Assembly (NCBI RefSeq): GCF_001528745.1 | Contig: NZ_BCNS01000088.1 | Location: 1 to 34,622 of the forward strand | Direction of reading: 5' to 3' | From: Marinobacterium profundum | Lineage (GTDB): Bacteria > Pseudomonadota > Gammaproteobacteria > Pseudomonadales > Balneatricaceae | DNA length: 34,622 nucleotides | Part shown: in pieces, positions 1 through 8,579 of the stretch | Layout: each line of letters opens with the position of its first letter | How positions within the stretch are numbered: position 1 is the stretch's first letter | Position numbers and translations under genes: made by a program | The notes under the pieces: model-generated | Database searches by the model: none | What the model was told of the DNA's origin: nothing | Seen by the model: the letters and a program-made list of their open reading frames with translations, nothing else

Positions 1-125
1 AACGTTCATGCGTTTGCCCTGTCCCAACCCCGGACACCTATACAACAAAGCACCAACCCCAAACGTCAGCCACAAGCCCTGTTCCTGCGCATCCATGCGA
101 CCACAGGATAAGTACATCCCTGCAC

Positions 126-150
126 AAAAAAGAGCGCCGCAGCGCCCTCT
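126..150 (-). terminator. Intrinsic terminator after ycgN
   Basis: Read on the minus strand, an AGAG/GCGC stem with a short CCGCA-type loop and a small bulge is followed by six T residues (126-131). It lies about 40 bp past the ycgN stop and would end the dnaX-to-ycgN transcript. The rest of 1-191 shows no supported gene. Confidence 0.65.
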
Positions 151-191
151 CCCATTAACAAGCCCGTTACCGCCAGACTATTCGATAACGC

Positions 192-629
192 CTATTCAAT
201 AACATAGTCGACGAAATCATCTTCACTGATCTGATTGTCCTTAACCTCATACCAGCTCAACACAGATGCATCAGCTTCAGCCACTGATTCGGCCCGACCA
301 CTGATCAACGGATGCCAGTCCGGCAGATCCTTGCCTTCGTGAACCAGCCTGTAGGCACAGGTTCTGGGCAGCCAGTGAAACTCCTTCACATCTTGCGGGC
401 GCAGCTTGACACAGGACGGCACCAGCGAACAGCGCTTCTCATACTGCGTACAGCGCCGCGTTTCAAGATCCAGCAGATGACAGACGACCGAGGTATAAAA
501 CACCTCATGGGTATCCTCATCCTCGATCTTGTGCAAACAGCAGAGCGCACAACCATCACAGAGCGACTCCCACTCGTCGGAGGTCATCTCCTCCAGTGAC
601 TTGGCACGCCAGAATACTTCCTGAGCCAC
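192..629 (-). CDS. ycgN: YcgN/UPF0260 cysteine-cluster protein
   Basis: This 145-residue protein matches the YcgN (UPF0260, CxxCxxCC zinc or iron-binding) family in length and motif. Cysteines are visible at 24, 27, 30, 31, 50, 60, 67, 73 and 91, the first four forming C-x2-C-x2-CC. The family role is uncertain; a metal site is inferred from the cysteines. The start is GTG at 629-627, directly after the ycgL stop, with GGAG about 8 nt upstream. It is the last gene of the rnd-ycgL-ycgN run, and a terminator follows. Family assignment is firm, function is not. Confidence 0.9.
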   Translation of the reverse strand: MAQEVFWRAKSLEEMTSDEWESLCDGCALCCLHKIEDEDTHEVFYTSVVCHLLDLETRRCTQYEKRCSLVPSCVKLRPQDVKEFHWLPRTCAYRLVHEGKDLPDWHPLISGRAESVAEADASVLSWYEVKDNQISEDDFVDYVIE

Positions 630-917
630 CTAGCGCACTCCGGTTTCTGGACGATCCGGATACAGATCGAGCATGTAGTCTTCCTTCGGTGGCGGCATCT
701 GCAGGTAGTAACCCTTTTCCACGATACCCGCCAGCATCTTCTCGACATCAATGCGTGCCAGCTTGCGCCCAGGCTTGACCGGCATATCCATCAAATGCAC
801 CGGCGTACCAAACATTGTCAAAAGCGCCTCAGGCACCCGCGTGAGCAATTCACGCTTCTCAACGTAGAGGTACATCTCATCCTTGCGCGAACTTTTGTAA
901 ATACTGCAAATCTTCAT
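630..917 (-). CDS. ycgL: YcgL domain protein
   Basis: This small protein of 95 residues from the chosen start carries the YcgL-domain signature: an N-terminal ICSIYKSSRK segment, a YLYVEKRE strand and the GYYLQMPPP motif near the C terminus. YcgL proteins are conserved in gammaproteobacteria beside rnd; their molecular role is not settled. I chose ATG at 917 over the in-frame ATG at 929 because GAGAG lies 5 nt upstream of the former, while the latter has a purine run directly abutting it. Homologues also start at this MKICSIY position. The gene lies 29 bp past rnd and abuts ycgN. Confidence 0.9.
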   Translation of the reverse strand: MKICSIYKSSRKDEMYLYVEKRELLTRVPEALLTMFGTPVHLMDMPVKPGRKLARIDVEKMLAGIVEKGYYLQMPPPKEDYMLDLYPDRPETGVR

Positions 918-946
918 ATCAACTCTCATCTCTGTTCAAACGGGCG

Positions 947-2125
947 CTACTGCTCAAACCGACGCAGCTGCACCAACAGGTCGTCGCCTATCACTTCCTG
1001 GCGCCATCCCTGCAGCCCCGGCGGTAACGCATAGTCTGCGCCCTCATCACTGCCGGTACGTATCAATGCCTCTATGTCACGCCGGCGCAGCAACAACTCA
1101 GGCGCCATATCCAGCGTTTCAGCACGCTCACGCCCCATCAACTTCAAACGCTTGAGACGCGTATTCCAGATCACAGGCAGCGGCTTTGGAATCGGATCAA
1201 CTGATTGCGCCTGGGGCGCCGCAGCGGCATTGCGCAAAAAATCCAGCATGGTTTCGCCATCTTCGCGCAAAATCCGCCGCTTTAGCTCCGGCACGCGGGA
1301 CAACTCGAGCGTGGTGCGTGGCCAGCGGGTAATAATATCCAGCAGCGTCTGATTGCGCAGCACCCGATTACGGGGAACATTGCGCAATCGGCACTGCTGC
1401 TCACGCCAGGCGGTCAAGTCACGCAAAGCCGCGACCTTGTGGGGAGGCAGCGCCGCCATCTGACTAAAGCGCAGATAGTACTGAATGCCAGTGACATCAG
1501 CATCAGGCGCATTGGCCAGTAACGCCAGCATCTCTTCCTGCAACCAGGCAGTCATGCCCCGCTGCTCCAGCTCCGCCATCTGCATGCGACAGATCGCCGG
1601 CAGATAAGCCACATCCAGCGCCGCATACTGCTCCTGGCGCTGCGTCAGCGGACGCTGCAGCCAGTCCGATGTCGTTTCGCCCTTACCAACCTGCACACCC
1701 AGAGCATTCTCCAGCATGCGCTGCAAACCGACGGTGAAGCCCCAGCCAACAAAGCCGCCTGCAACCTGGGTATCGAACAGCGGACTGGGCAAAACACCAA
1801 ACAGATGCTGAAACAACTCCAGATCTTCAGTGCTGGCGTGCAGCACCTTGAGCACCGAAGGTTCGACAAAGAGCGCCAGCAGCGGCGTAAAGTCCGTAAT
1901 GGAGAGGGGATCAATCAGATAGCAGCCACTATCATCCGCCAGCTGAATAAGCCCGGCTATCGGATAAAAGGTATCCACCCGCTGAAACTCGGTATCCAGC
2001 GCAACCATGGGCAAGGTGCGCCAGTACTCGCACAGCTGCGCAAGCGCCTCATCGGTACCGACCCACACCGGCTCCTGCGCAGCACGCTCAAGCTGCTGCC
2101 AGTCATATCCATCATCGTGCGCCAT
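947..2125 (-). CDS. rnd: Ribonuclease D
   Basis: Ribonuclease D is a 3'-5' exoribonuclease that trims tRNA precursors and other stable RNAs. The 392-residue product has the DEDD exonuclease domain first, with D44 and E46 in LDTEF (motif I) and a YAALDVAYL segment (motif III, DEDDy type). An HRDC-like helical region follows in the C-terminal half. Length is close to the E. coli enzyme (375). It lies 7 bp after recR and 29 bp before ycgL, so it is probably co-transcribed with them. Confidence 0.96.
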   Translation of the reverse strand: MAHDDGYDWQQLERAAQEPVWVGTDEALAQLCEYWRTLPMVALDTEFQRVDTFYPIAGLIQLADDSGCYLIDPLSITDFTPLLALFVEPSVLKVLHASTEDLELFQHLFGVLPSPLFDTQVAGGFVGWGFTVGLQRMLENALGVQVGKGETTSDWLQRPLTQRQEQYAALDVAYLPAICRMQMAELEQRGMTAWLQEEMLALLANAPDADVTGIQYYLRFSQMAALPPHKVAALRDLTAWREQQCRLRNVPRNRVLRNQTLLDIITRWPRTTLELSRVPELKRRILREDGETMLDFLRNAAAAPQAQSVDPIPKPLPVIWNTRLKRLKLMGRERAETLDMAPELLLRRRDIEALIRTGSDEGADYALPPGLQGWRQEVIGDDLLVQLRRFEQ

Positions 2126-2132
2126 GCCTACC

Positions 2133-2732
2133 TCAATTCAGGGAACGTCGACCCGCCAGCGCGTGCGCCAGAGTACCACCATCGATAAACTCAAGCTCTC
2201 CACCCACGGGCACACCGTGGGCAATACGACTCACCCGAACACCCAGCTCACGCACCTGCTCGGCGATATAGTGTGCCGTCGCCTCACCCTCCACCGTGGG
2301 ATTGGTGGCCAGTATGACTTCGCGCACCTCACCAGCGCGCAGCCGTTCGACCAGCGCATCTATACCCAGATCATCGGGCCCGACGCCATCGATAGGCGAC
2401 AGATGCCCCTTCAGGACAAAGTAATAACCCCCAAAGCCCCCCGTCTGCTCAACAGCCAGCATATCGACCGGCGACTCCAGCACACAGAGCACCGAGCGAT
2501 CACGACTGCTCGATGTACAAATGCCACAGGGAGACACTTCCGACAGGGTACGACAGGACTGGCATTCACCGACCCGCTCCACCGCTTCGTGCAGCGACGC
2601 GGCCAGCTCCAGCGCTGCCGGACGATCGTGTTCAAGCAGATACAGCGCCATGCGCTGCGCCGACTTGGGACCCACACCCGGCAAGCAACGCAAGGATTTG
2701 ATCAACTGCTGTATCAGAGGACTGAAAGACAT
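2133..2732 (-). CDS. recR: Recombination mediator RecR
   Basis: RecR works with RecO (and RecF) to load RecA on SSB-coated single-stranded DNA at gaps. The 199-residue protein shows the N-terminal helix-hairpin-helix ([13 protein letters not shown], about 17-29), a C4 zinc finger with Cys57, 60, 69 and 72, and a Toprim domain (VLESPVD near 84-90, [13 protein letters not shown] near 141-153). The length is typical. dnaX-ybaB-recR is one of the most conserved bacterial gene orders; the gap to ybaB is 5 bp. Confidence 0.98.
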   Translation of the reverse strand: MSFSPLIQQLIKSLRCLPGVGPKSAQRMALYLLEHDRPAALELAASLHEAVERVGECQSCRTLSEVSPCGICTSSSRDRSVLCVLESPVDMLAVEQTGGFGGYYFVLKGHLSPIDGVGPDDLGIDALVERLRAGEVREVILATNPTVEGEATAHYIAEQVRELGVRVSRIAHGVPVGGELEFIDGGTLAHALAGRRSLN

Positions 2733-2737
2733 CGCTA

Positions 2738-3061
2738 TCAGAACGGCATATTGAAGCCCGGCGGCAACTGCATGCCGGCGGTGACTTTGGACATCTGATC
2801 CTTGGTATTGGTCTCAACCTTGCGCACGGCATCGTTGACGGCCGCCGCGATCAGGTCTTCCAGGATCTCTTTCTCTTCCTGCATCAGGCTGTCATCAATG
2901 GCAATCGACTTAACGTCGTGGCGACCATTCATGACGATCTTGACCAGACCTGCGCCGGATTCACCGGTCACTTCCGCGCGCGCCACTTCTTCCTGCACAC
3001 GCTGCATGTCTTCCTGCATTTTCTGCGCCTGCTTCATCAGGCCACCCATATTTTTCATCAT
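2738..3061 (-). CDS. ybaB: YbaB/EbfC nucleoid-associated protein
   Basis: This 107-residue DNA-binding protein of the YbaB/EbfC family is thought to act as a homodimer on nucleoid DNA. A methionine- and glutamine-rich N-terminal helix ([22 protein letters not shown]), a small sheet containing [17 protein letters not shown], and a C-terminal helix ending in a PPGF tail are the family hallmarks. The start is the first of two adjacent ATG codons, with AGAGG about 8 nt upstream. It is placed between dnaX and recR as in most bacteria. Confidence 0.96.
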   Translation of the reverse strand: MMKNMGGLMKQAQKMQEDMQRVQEEVARAEVTGESGAGLVKIVMNGRHDVKSIAIDDSLMQEEKEILEDLIAAAVNDAVRKVETNTKDQMSKVTAGMQLPPGFNMPF

Positions 3062-3080
3062 CGTATTTTTCCTCTGCAGA

Positions 3081-5276
3081 TCAATTCGGTTCTAGCGGTA
3101 CTACGGTATCTACATCTATATGAGCATCAAACTGTTTCAGAATATCCTGCACCAGCGGATCCTCTTCTATCGCCGCAACGGCCCGCGCCTGGCGCAACTC
3201 ACGCTGACGCATGGCAAACTGATGTGGCGTTTCACGCCCCTGGGGCGCACATTCGAATTCTACCTCAAGCGGCAGTCCAAAATAATCACAGAGCGCGCGG
3301 GTGATACGCTCGCGCTGGATTTCATTCAGCAACGCCTGCTGCTGCATGCTGTAGTGAAACCGCAGACGCGCCCCCTGCACCGACTCGAGCGACAGGTTTA
3401 CCGCCAGGCTCTCGGTCATCCCCCCCAAGCCAAGTCCGGTGCAGAGCGCTACCCAGTCATCGGGCTTGAGCGAATCCAGCCCCAGCGGCCTGCCCCCGGC
3501 CTGCGCCTCGGCGGACGGCCGGGCCTGCATTGGAGCTACCAGTACTGGCGGCGACGGCGGCACTGCCGGAGAAAGGCCTGGCGAATGAGGCTTGGGCTGG
3601 CCAGACGACTCAGACGCAGCGGAACGCGCCTGCAAAGATGCAGGCTCAGATCGTCCACTCCCTGACGTTGCGTCGGATGCAGCAACGGGCGCATCAGCCC
3701 GAGGTATAGACTGCGGCCGGGCGGCAGCAGCGGGCTCAGGCTTTTTTGGCGGCGCCACTCCCATAAACGCCCTATCAGCGTCGTCCTGGTCGTATCCGCC
3801 CGGGATATCCGACTCATCGTACTCAGGCGGCCCATCCTGCGTCACACCTGCCGGCATGACGGGCGCTCGCTGTGGCGCTACAGGCGCCGCTGCGAAAGTA
3901 GCGGCAGGGAATGCGACCGGCAAGGCCGTAGCGTCATGTTCAGTTGCTTTTGCGGGCACCTGCGCAGGTGCAGCAGCCACTACTGGCGCTGGTGCTGGCG
4001 TTTGGATGGGAGGAGCCTGCTCAGCACGTGCAACCACAGCCTCACTGACCGCGCTCCTCATAGCAGATTGAGCGGCCGGCACATTGACAGCCTGAACATC
4101 AGTAACAGCCACAGCCGCTGGTGCGCCGGCGCCAGTATTCAAACCGGCATTCGCAGGGACACTGGAAACAGGCACTGACCCCGCAGGCGCATCCGCAGGA
4201 CGGAAAGCCAGCATGCGCAACAGCACCATTTCCAGCCCTTCCCGGGCGTCAGGCACATAGGGTAGATCCCGCCGCCCCATCAGGGCGATCTGGTAATACA
4301 GCTGTACATCTTCAGCCGTCAGCGCACGGGACAGCGCCAGTATCTGCTCACGATCCCCCAGACTGTTATCCGCCGCATCAGGCAGCACCTGGGCAATGGC
4401 AACACGGTGCAACAGGCTGATCATGTCCCCGAGCACGCTGGCATAGTCAGGCGAGAACTGCGCCAGATCCGCCACCGCCGCCAGCAACGCCTTCGCATCC
4501 CGGGCCGACAGGCATTCCACCAGCCGGCTCACCAGCATCTGATCGATACTGCCGAGCATGGTCTGGACATCGAGTGTGGTAATAGTGCCGGCACCAAAGG
4601 CGATAGCCTGATCGGTCAGGCTCATGCCATCGCGCATGGAGCCGTCGGCGGAGCGCGCCAGCAACCAGAGCGCGGCCTCCTCAAACGGAATACTTTCCTC
4701 ACCCAGCACAAACCGCAGATGCTCAACGATGCGCTCGGGAATCATATTCTTGAGGTTGAACTGCAGACAGCGCGACAAGATGGTGACCGGCAGTTTTTGC
4801 GGATCGGTCGTGGCCAGCAGGAATTTTACGTGGGGCGGCGGCTCTTCCAGCGTTTTTAGCAAGGCATTGAAAGAGTGCGTCGACAGCATGTGTACCTCAT
4901 CGATGAGGTACACCTTGTAGCGCCCATGGGTTGGCGCGTATTGCACGTTTTCAAGCAGCTCGCGGGTATCCTCCACCTTGGTACGAGAGGCCGCATCGAC
5001 TTCGATCAGGTCAACGAAACGCCCTTCGGCAATCTCGCGACAGGCACTGCACTGGCCGCATGGATCCGACGATACGCCAACCTCGCAGTTAAGCGACTTG
5101 GCAAACAGGCGCGCAATGGACGTTTTGCCCACGCCGCGCGTGCCGGTGAAAAGGTAGGCATGGTGCAGCCGATCATCGTCCAGCGCATTAACCAGCGCCT
5201 TCAGTACATGCTCCTGACCCACCATTTCCTGAAAACGCTTCGGACGCCATTTACGCGCCAGCACCTGATAGCTCAT
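3081..5276 (-). CDS. dnaX: DNA polymerase III subunits tau/gamma
   Basis: This is the clamp-loader ATPase of the replicative polymerase. The 731-residue tau form has a AAA+ module with Walker A GTRGVGKT (45-52), a zinc site with Cys64, 73, 76 and 79, Walker B with DEVH (126-129) and a sensor/SRC motif (LSRC). A long Ala/Pro-rich linker (about 375-610) follows, then the C-terminal tau domain that binds the polymerase and helicase. Codons 510-512 (CCA AAA AAG) form a slippery heptamer expected to give a shorter gamma form; see the separate site. The start ATG has AGGG 5 nt upstream. It heads the dnaX-ybaB-recR-rnd-ycgL-ycgN group. Confidence 0.97.
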   Translation of the reverse strand: MSYQVLARKWRPKRFQEMVGQEHVLKALVNALDDDRLHHAYLFTGTRGVGKTSIARLFAKSLNCEVGVSSDPCGQCSACREIAEGRFVDLIEVDAASRTKVEDTRELLENVQYAPTHGRYKVYLIDEVHMLSTHSFNALLKTLEEPPPHVKFLLATTDPQKLPVTILSRCLQFNLKNMIPERIVEHLRFVLGEESIPFEEAALWLLARSADGSMRDGMSLTDQAIAFGAGTITTLDVQTMLGSIDQMLVSRLVECLSARDAKALLAAVADLAQFSPDYASVLGDMISLLHRVAIAQVLPDAADNSLGDREQILALSRALTAEDVQLYYQIALMGRRDLPYVPDAREGLEMVLLRMLAFRPADAPAGSVPVSSVPANAGLNTGAGAPAAVAVTDVQAVNVPAAQSAMRSAVSEAVVARAEQAPPIQTPAPAPVVAAAPAQVPAKATEHDATALPVAFPAATFAAAPVAPQRAPVMPAGVTQDGPPEYDESDIPGGYDQDDADRAFMGVAPPKKPEPAAAARPQSIPRADAPVAASDATSGSGRSEPASLQARSAASESSGQPKPHSPGLSPAVPPSPPVLVAPMQARPSAEAQAGGRPLGLDSLKPDDWVALCTGLGLGGMTESLAVNLSLESVQGARLRFHYSMQQQALLNEIQRERITRALCDYFGLPLEVEFECAPQGRETPHQFAMRQRELRQARAVAAIEEDPLVQDILKQFDAHIDVDTVVPLEPN
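3707..3759 (-). promoter_or_regulatory. Programmed -1 frameshift site in dnaX
   Basis: On the coding strand, A AAA AAG (3747-3741) is in phase with codons 510-512. A -1 slip reads GCC then TGA at 3738-3736, so the product stops one codon later. GGGAG (3758-3754 region) lies exactly 10 nt upstream, resembling the Shine-Dalgarno-like stimulator of E. coli dnaX. Downstream, AGCCCG can pair with CGGGCT about 24 nt further on. The expected gamma product is about 513 residues. Confidence 0.8.
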
Positions 5277-5309
5277 TGCTGCCCTGATTACGACTGAATA
5301 TACAGGCGC

Positions 5310-5343
5310 CTATGCTACCTACTGAGCTGCCCAGGCGCCAGCA
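5310..5343. repeat. Inverted repeat upstream of dnaX
   Basis: GGCGCCT and AGGCGCC form a perfect 7-bp stem around a loop of about 20 nt in the 151-bp space between kdsB and dnaX. It has no adjacent T-run, so it is not an obvious terminator. It lies where the dnaX leader would be, about 35-65 nt ahead of the start codon. Confidence 0.4.
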
Positions 5344-5427
5344 TAAGGACCCATTCCTCCGGCTTTAACCAGCCTCCCGTTGCCGCTCTGGCATCACACA
5401 CACAACACCTGGGCCTTAAAGGGTGAT

Positions 5428-6192
5428 TTAGCCGCCGAGCAACAGACGCAGGCGCTCGAGATCTTCCGGCGTATCCACTCCGGCGGGGGGCAACTCAGCG
5501 GCAACCGCCACATGAATGCGGGCACCATTCCAGAGCGCGCGCAACTGCTCAAGGCACTCCGTCGTTTCAACTGCTGCCGGTGGCCACTGCACGAAGTCGT
5601 TCAGCAACTGCACACGATAGCCATAGATACCGATATGCCGCTGCCACTCGAATCCGCTCGGCATCTGCTCGCGGCCGCCAGCAGTTGCGAAAGGGTCCCG
5701 CGGCCAGGGAATGGTTGCACGACTGAAATAGAGCGCCATGCCAAAGCGATCCGTCACCACCTTGACCACATTGGGATTCATCAGCCCGGCGATCTCATCC
5801 ACCGGCTCCGACAGGGTCGCGATACCCGCCTGGGGGTTGGCCGCAAGGTTGGCCGCCACCTGATTGATGATTGCCGGCGGTATCAGCGGCTCATCACCCT
5901 GCACATTGACGACAATTTCATCATCCGCCAAGCCAAGGCTCGCCACGACTTCCTGCAGACGGTCGGTACCCGAGGGATGATCCGGCGACGTCATGCACAC
6001 TTCGGCACCAAAGCCACGGGCCACATCTGCGATACGCGTATCATCGGTGGCAACCAGCACCCTCGCCGCGTCACTCAGACAGGCGCGCTCATAAACATGC
6101 TGAATCATCGGCTTGCCGGCGATATCGGCCAGTGGCTTGCCGGGAAAACGAGTCGAACCGAAACGGGCGGGAATAATAACAGTGAAGCTCAT
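5428..6192 (-). CDS. kdsB: CMP-KDO synthetase
   Basis: 3-deoxy-manno-octulosonate cytidylyltransferase activates KDO with CTP for the inner core of lipopolysaccharide. The 254-residue product has the nucleotidyltransferase N terminus [19 protein letters not shown], the [12 protein letters not shown] segment, [11 protein letters not shown] (metal and nucleotide site), and the C-terminal HIGIYGYR and [12 protein letters not shown] motifs typical of KdsB. Length fits the family. Its ATG overlaps the trm112 stop (ATGA), which indicates translational coupling in the lpxK-trm112-kdsB group. Confidence 0.98.
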   Translation of the reverse strand: MSFTVIIPARFGSTRFPGKPLADIAGKPMIQHVYERACLSDAARVLVATDDTRIADVARGFGAEVCMTSPDHPSGTDRLQEVVASLGLADDEIVVNVQGDEPLIPPAIINQVAANLAANPQAGIATLSEPVDEIAGLMNPNVVKVVTDRFGMALYFSRATIPWPRDPFATAGGREQMPSGFEWQRHIGIYGYRVQLLNDFVQWPPAAVETTECLEQLRALWNGARIHVAVAAELPPAGVDTPEDLERLRLLLGG

Positions 6193-6395
6193 GGGCGCAC
6201 CTGCTTTTTCAGTGCCTCGCGCTCAGCGTCGGTCAGCTTGCGCGCTTCGGTTTCCAGCATAACGGGAATGCCATCACGGATCGGGTACGCCAGACCGCTG
6301 GCACTGCAGAACAGCTCGTCGGTTTCCCTGTGATAATGCAGCGACGCCTTGGACACCGGACACACCAGAATATCGAGCAGTTTCTTATCCATCAT
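6189..6395 (-). CDS. Trm112 family protein (YcaR-like)
   Basis: This 68-residue protein of the Trm112/UPF0434 family has the [14 protein letters not shown] opening and the [21 protein letters not shown] segment. Only one cysteine remains in each half. Eukaryotic Trm112 activates methyltransferases; the role of the bacterial copy between lpxK and kdsB is not established. It overlaps lpxK and kdsB by 4 bp each. The start could be either of two adjacent ATG codons (6395 or 6392). Confidence 0.93.
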   Translation of the reverse strand: MMDKKLLDILVCPVSKASLHYHRETDELFCSASGLAYPIRDGIPVMLETEARKLTDAEREALKKQVRP

Positions 6396-7429
6396 TGTCT
6401 CTCACCTGAAATAGCATCAGACACCCGCAACCCGGGCCCTGAGGGATATTGTCTATTTAACTGCGCCGCCAGCGCAGATTCAAATACCGCGTCCAGCCGC
6501 GCCTCCACCGGCAGATACCAGCTGTTCGCCGGCGCCAGGTGACGACACTTCACCGCATCCTTTTCCGTCATGATCAGCGCCAGATCATCGCCGAACTCAA
6601 GGTCTTCAGCACTGAAGGCATGGTGATCGGCAAAACTGTGGGCAATGGGGTCAAATCCCAGCCGACGCAGACTGTCGAAGAAACGCTGCGGATTACCGAT
6701 ACCGGCCAGCGCATGCACCCGTCGCGTACCCGACCAGTCTGATGCCCGCAAGCTAACGCTGTCATCAAGCGCTCGCAGCGCACCCGGCATCAATTGCATT
6801 AGGTGGGCACCGCAAGGGCGAAAAGCCCCGTCACCGTTCACCACAACAAGATCGACCGAATCAATACGTTGCGGCGGCTCACGCAAGGGCCCTTCCGGCA
6901 AGCAACGCCCATTGCCAAGGCCCCGTTCACTGTCCAGCACCAGGATCTCGACACTGCGCCCCAGGCGGTAATGCTGCAAACCATCATCACTGATGATCAG
7001 ATCACAGTCGGTCTGCTGCAGCAGGTACTTCGCCGCCGCGACGCGATCGGGATCTATCACCAGCGGGCAACCACTGCGCTCGACGATCAGTAGCGGCTCA
7101 TCCCCCACCTCGGCCGCGCTCGCACCCGCAAGCACCAGACAGGGATACTGCGACGCTTTGGAACCGTAGCCACGACTAACGACTCCTGGCCGATAGCCCG
7201 CCGCTTGGGCCCACCGCAACAGCGCCAGCACCAGCGGTGTTTTGCCGGTTCCACCTACGGAAATATTACCGACGATGATCAGCGGTACCGGCGGCTGCCA
7301 GACTCGCTCAGGATGGGACAGATACTGCGCGCGACGGTGCAGCACAATACGACGGAACAGCCACTCCAGCGGGCGCAGTACGCACAGCCAGCGGCTACCC
7401 TGATACCAGCCCCGCAGCAGAGCGCTCAT
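6392..7429 (-). CDS. lpxK: Tetraacyldisaccharide 4'-kinase
   Basis: LpxK phosphorylates the 4' position of the tetraacyldisaccharide-1-phosphate to make lipid IVA, at the inner face of the cytoplasmic membrane. The 345-residue product has an N-terminal amphipathic or membrane-associated segment (about 1-30), the P-loop [11 protein letters not shown] (54-64), the [11 protein letters not shown] motif and a C-terminal MTEKDAVKC motif, all LpxK signatures. It begins 3 bp after exbD and overlaps trm112 by 4 bp. Confidence 0.98.
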   Translation of the reverse strand: MSALLRGWYQGSRWLCVLRPLEWLFRRIVLHRRAQYLSHPERVWQPPVPLIIVGNISVGGTGKTPLVLALLRWAQAAGYRPGVVSRGYGSKASQYPCLVLAGASAAEVGDEPLLIVERSGCPLVIDPDRVAAAKYLLQQTDCDLIISDDGLQHYRLGRSVEILVLDSERGLGNGRCLPEGPLREPPQRIDSVDLVVVNGDGAFRPCGAHLMQLMPGALRALDDSVSLRASDWSGTRRVHALAGIGNPQRFFDSLRRLGFDPIAHSFADHHAFSAEDLEFGDDLALIMTEKDAVKCRHLAPANSWYLPVEARLDAVFESALAAQLNRQYPSGPGLRVSDAISGERQ

Positions 7430-7432
7430 CAG

Positions 7433-7852
7433 TCAGGGAGAACCTGGTTCGCGGGTCGTGATGCTCAGGTGCACAAAACCCAGCTGACCGGCCACATCCA
7501 TAACCGTAACCACCGCCTGATGCGGCGTGGTGCCATCGGCGGTAATCAGCAGTGGACGGTCACGCTCATCGCCGGCGCTCTGGCGCAAGGCCTGGCGCAG
7601 CGTATCGGGTTTGGAATTCACCAGCGGCTGACCATTGATGCTGTAACGCCCCTGGGCATCGATCAGCACTTCCAGCAGCTGCGCAGACGCCTCGCCAGGT
7701 TCGCCACTGGCTTCAGGCAGATCCACCTGCAGATGGGTTTCGCGGGTAAACGTAGTGGAAACCATGAAAAAGATCAGCAGCAGAAACACCACATCAATCA
7801 GCGGTGTCAGATTGACACTGACCTCTTCCTGACTGCGGCGCTGAAATTTCAC
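7433..7852 (-). CDS. exbD: ExbD/TolR family proton-channel protein
   Basis: This partner of an ExbB/TolQ-type motor uses the proton gradient to drive outer-membrane processes. The 139-residue product has a short cytoplasmic N terminus, one membrane segment (about 15-34) holding the conserved Asp20 in NLTPLIDVVFLLLIFF, and a periplasmic domain. The start is GTG; GGAG lies about 9 nt upstream. No tonB or tolA is in the window. In Pseudomonas an exbB-exbD pair sits at this spot beside comEC and lpxK, so a link to envelope or lipid A processes is possible but unproved. Confidence 0.94.
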   Translation of the reverse strand: MKFQRRSQEEVSVNLTPLIDVVFLLLIFFMVSTTFTRETHLQVDLPEASGEPGEASAQLLEVLIDAQGRYSINGQPLVNSKPDTLRQALRQSAGDERDRPLLITADGTTPHQAVVTVMDVAGQLGFVHLSITTREPGSP

Positions 7853-7905
7853 GCGCTGCGCTCCGAACGGGGCATGACAAATACTGCGGCAGGGATATCA
7901 GACAT
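7849..7905 (-). CDS. Possible 18-codon relay ORF between exbB and exbD
   Basis: An ATG (7905-7903) in the +1 frame overlaps the last codons of exbB, and the frame runs through the whole 45-bp gap to a TGA that overlaps the exbD GTG start (GTGA). The peptide would be MSDIPAAVFVMPRSERSA. There is no strong ribosome site in front of the ATG. It may serve to pass ribosomes from exbB to exbD, or be chance. Confidence 0.3.
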   Translation of the reverse strand: MSDIPAAVFVMPRSERSA

Positions 7906-8518
7906 GATCAATCTCGCGCTCGCCATGCACCACCTCCACCAGCTTGACCGCCTCCTGCTCCATTTCCTTGACCAGGGAGTCGACCTTGCGCTGAAAGAAG
8001 CGGTGAAATATCAGGGTTGGAATTGCCACCGAGAGACCGGCCGCCGTGGTGATCAGCGCCTCTGAGATACCACCGGCCAGCACCGAGGCATTGCCCGTAC
8101 CCTGAACCATGATTTCGGTGAAAACCTTGATCATGCCAATCACAGTACCCAGCAGACCCAGCAGTGGCGTGACCGCAGCGATGGTCCCCAGAGGATTGAG
8201 GAAACGCTCCAGCTCATGAATCACCTGGCTGGCGGCCTCAAGGATGCTTTCCTTCATCACCTCGCGGCCATGTTTGGCATTGTTCAGCCCGGCCACCATG
8301 ATGCGGCCCAGCGGGCTCTGCGTTTTGATTTCACGCATCTGGGCGGGCGTTAGCGTCTTGCCCTTGATCCGCTCCCAGATATCACCCAGCAAGCCACCCG
8401 GCGCAATACGCGAGGTACGCAACACCCACAGCCGTTCCAGGCAAATTGCCAGCGAAAGCACCGAACATGCCACGATCGGAATCATCAACCAGCCACCGGC
8501 TTTCAGAAGTTCAAACAC
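7898..8518 (-). CDS. exbB: ExbB/TolQ/MotA family proton-channel protein
   Basis: This 206-residue inner-membrane protein has three predicted membrane segments (about 9-29, 110-132 and 150-172), with the family loop NPLGTIAAVTPLLGLLGTVIGMI and the conserved ISEALITTAAGL helix that lines the proton path. The family pairs with ExbD/TolR, encoded next. The start is GTG with GGAGG at 7 nt. The order comEC-exbB-exbD-lpxK is as in Pseudomonas. It could equally be called TolQ-like; which outer-membrane partner it powers cannot be told from sequence. Confidence 0.94.
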   Translation of the reverse strand: MFELLKAGGWLMIPIVACSVLSLAICLERLWVLRTSRIAPGGLLGDIWERIKGKTLTPAQMREIKTQSPLGRIMVAGLNNAKHGREVMKESILEAASQVIHELERFLNPLGTIAAVTPLLGLLGTVIGMIKVFTEIMVQGTGNASVLAGGISEALITTAAGLSVAIPTLIFHRFFQRKVDSLVKEMEQEAVKLVEVVHGEREIDHV

Positions 8519-8579
8519 CCTGTACCCTCCGCTCGAATGCTGGCTACTTTAGCATAGCTCCCCTGCCAAAAGTAGGTCA

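Noticed and set aside
8-202. 64-codon plus-strand ORF at the left edge
   Set aside because: It runs through the ycgN terminator, has low-complexity Pro/Lys composition and no family resemblance.
3592-4071. Long plus-strand open frames opposite dnaX (Ala/Gly-rich)
   Set aside because: They mirror the Ala/Pro-rich linker of dnaX, whose codon bias leaves the opposite strand open; no start signal or homology.
5350-5400. Possible small SRP RNA (4.5S) next to dnaX on the minus strand, from a GGTTAAAGCCGGAGGAA stretch
   Set aside because: SRP RNA lies beside dnaX in some bacteria, but the invariant GGAA tetraloop and the flanking symmetric loop cannot be formed here, and no long pairing ends are present.
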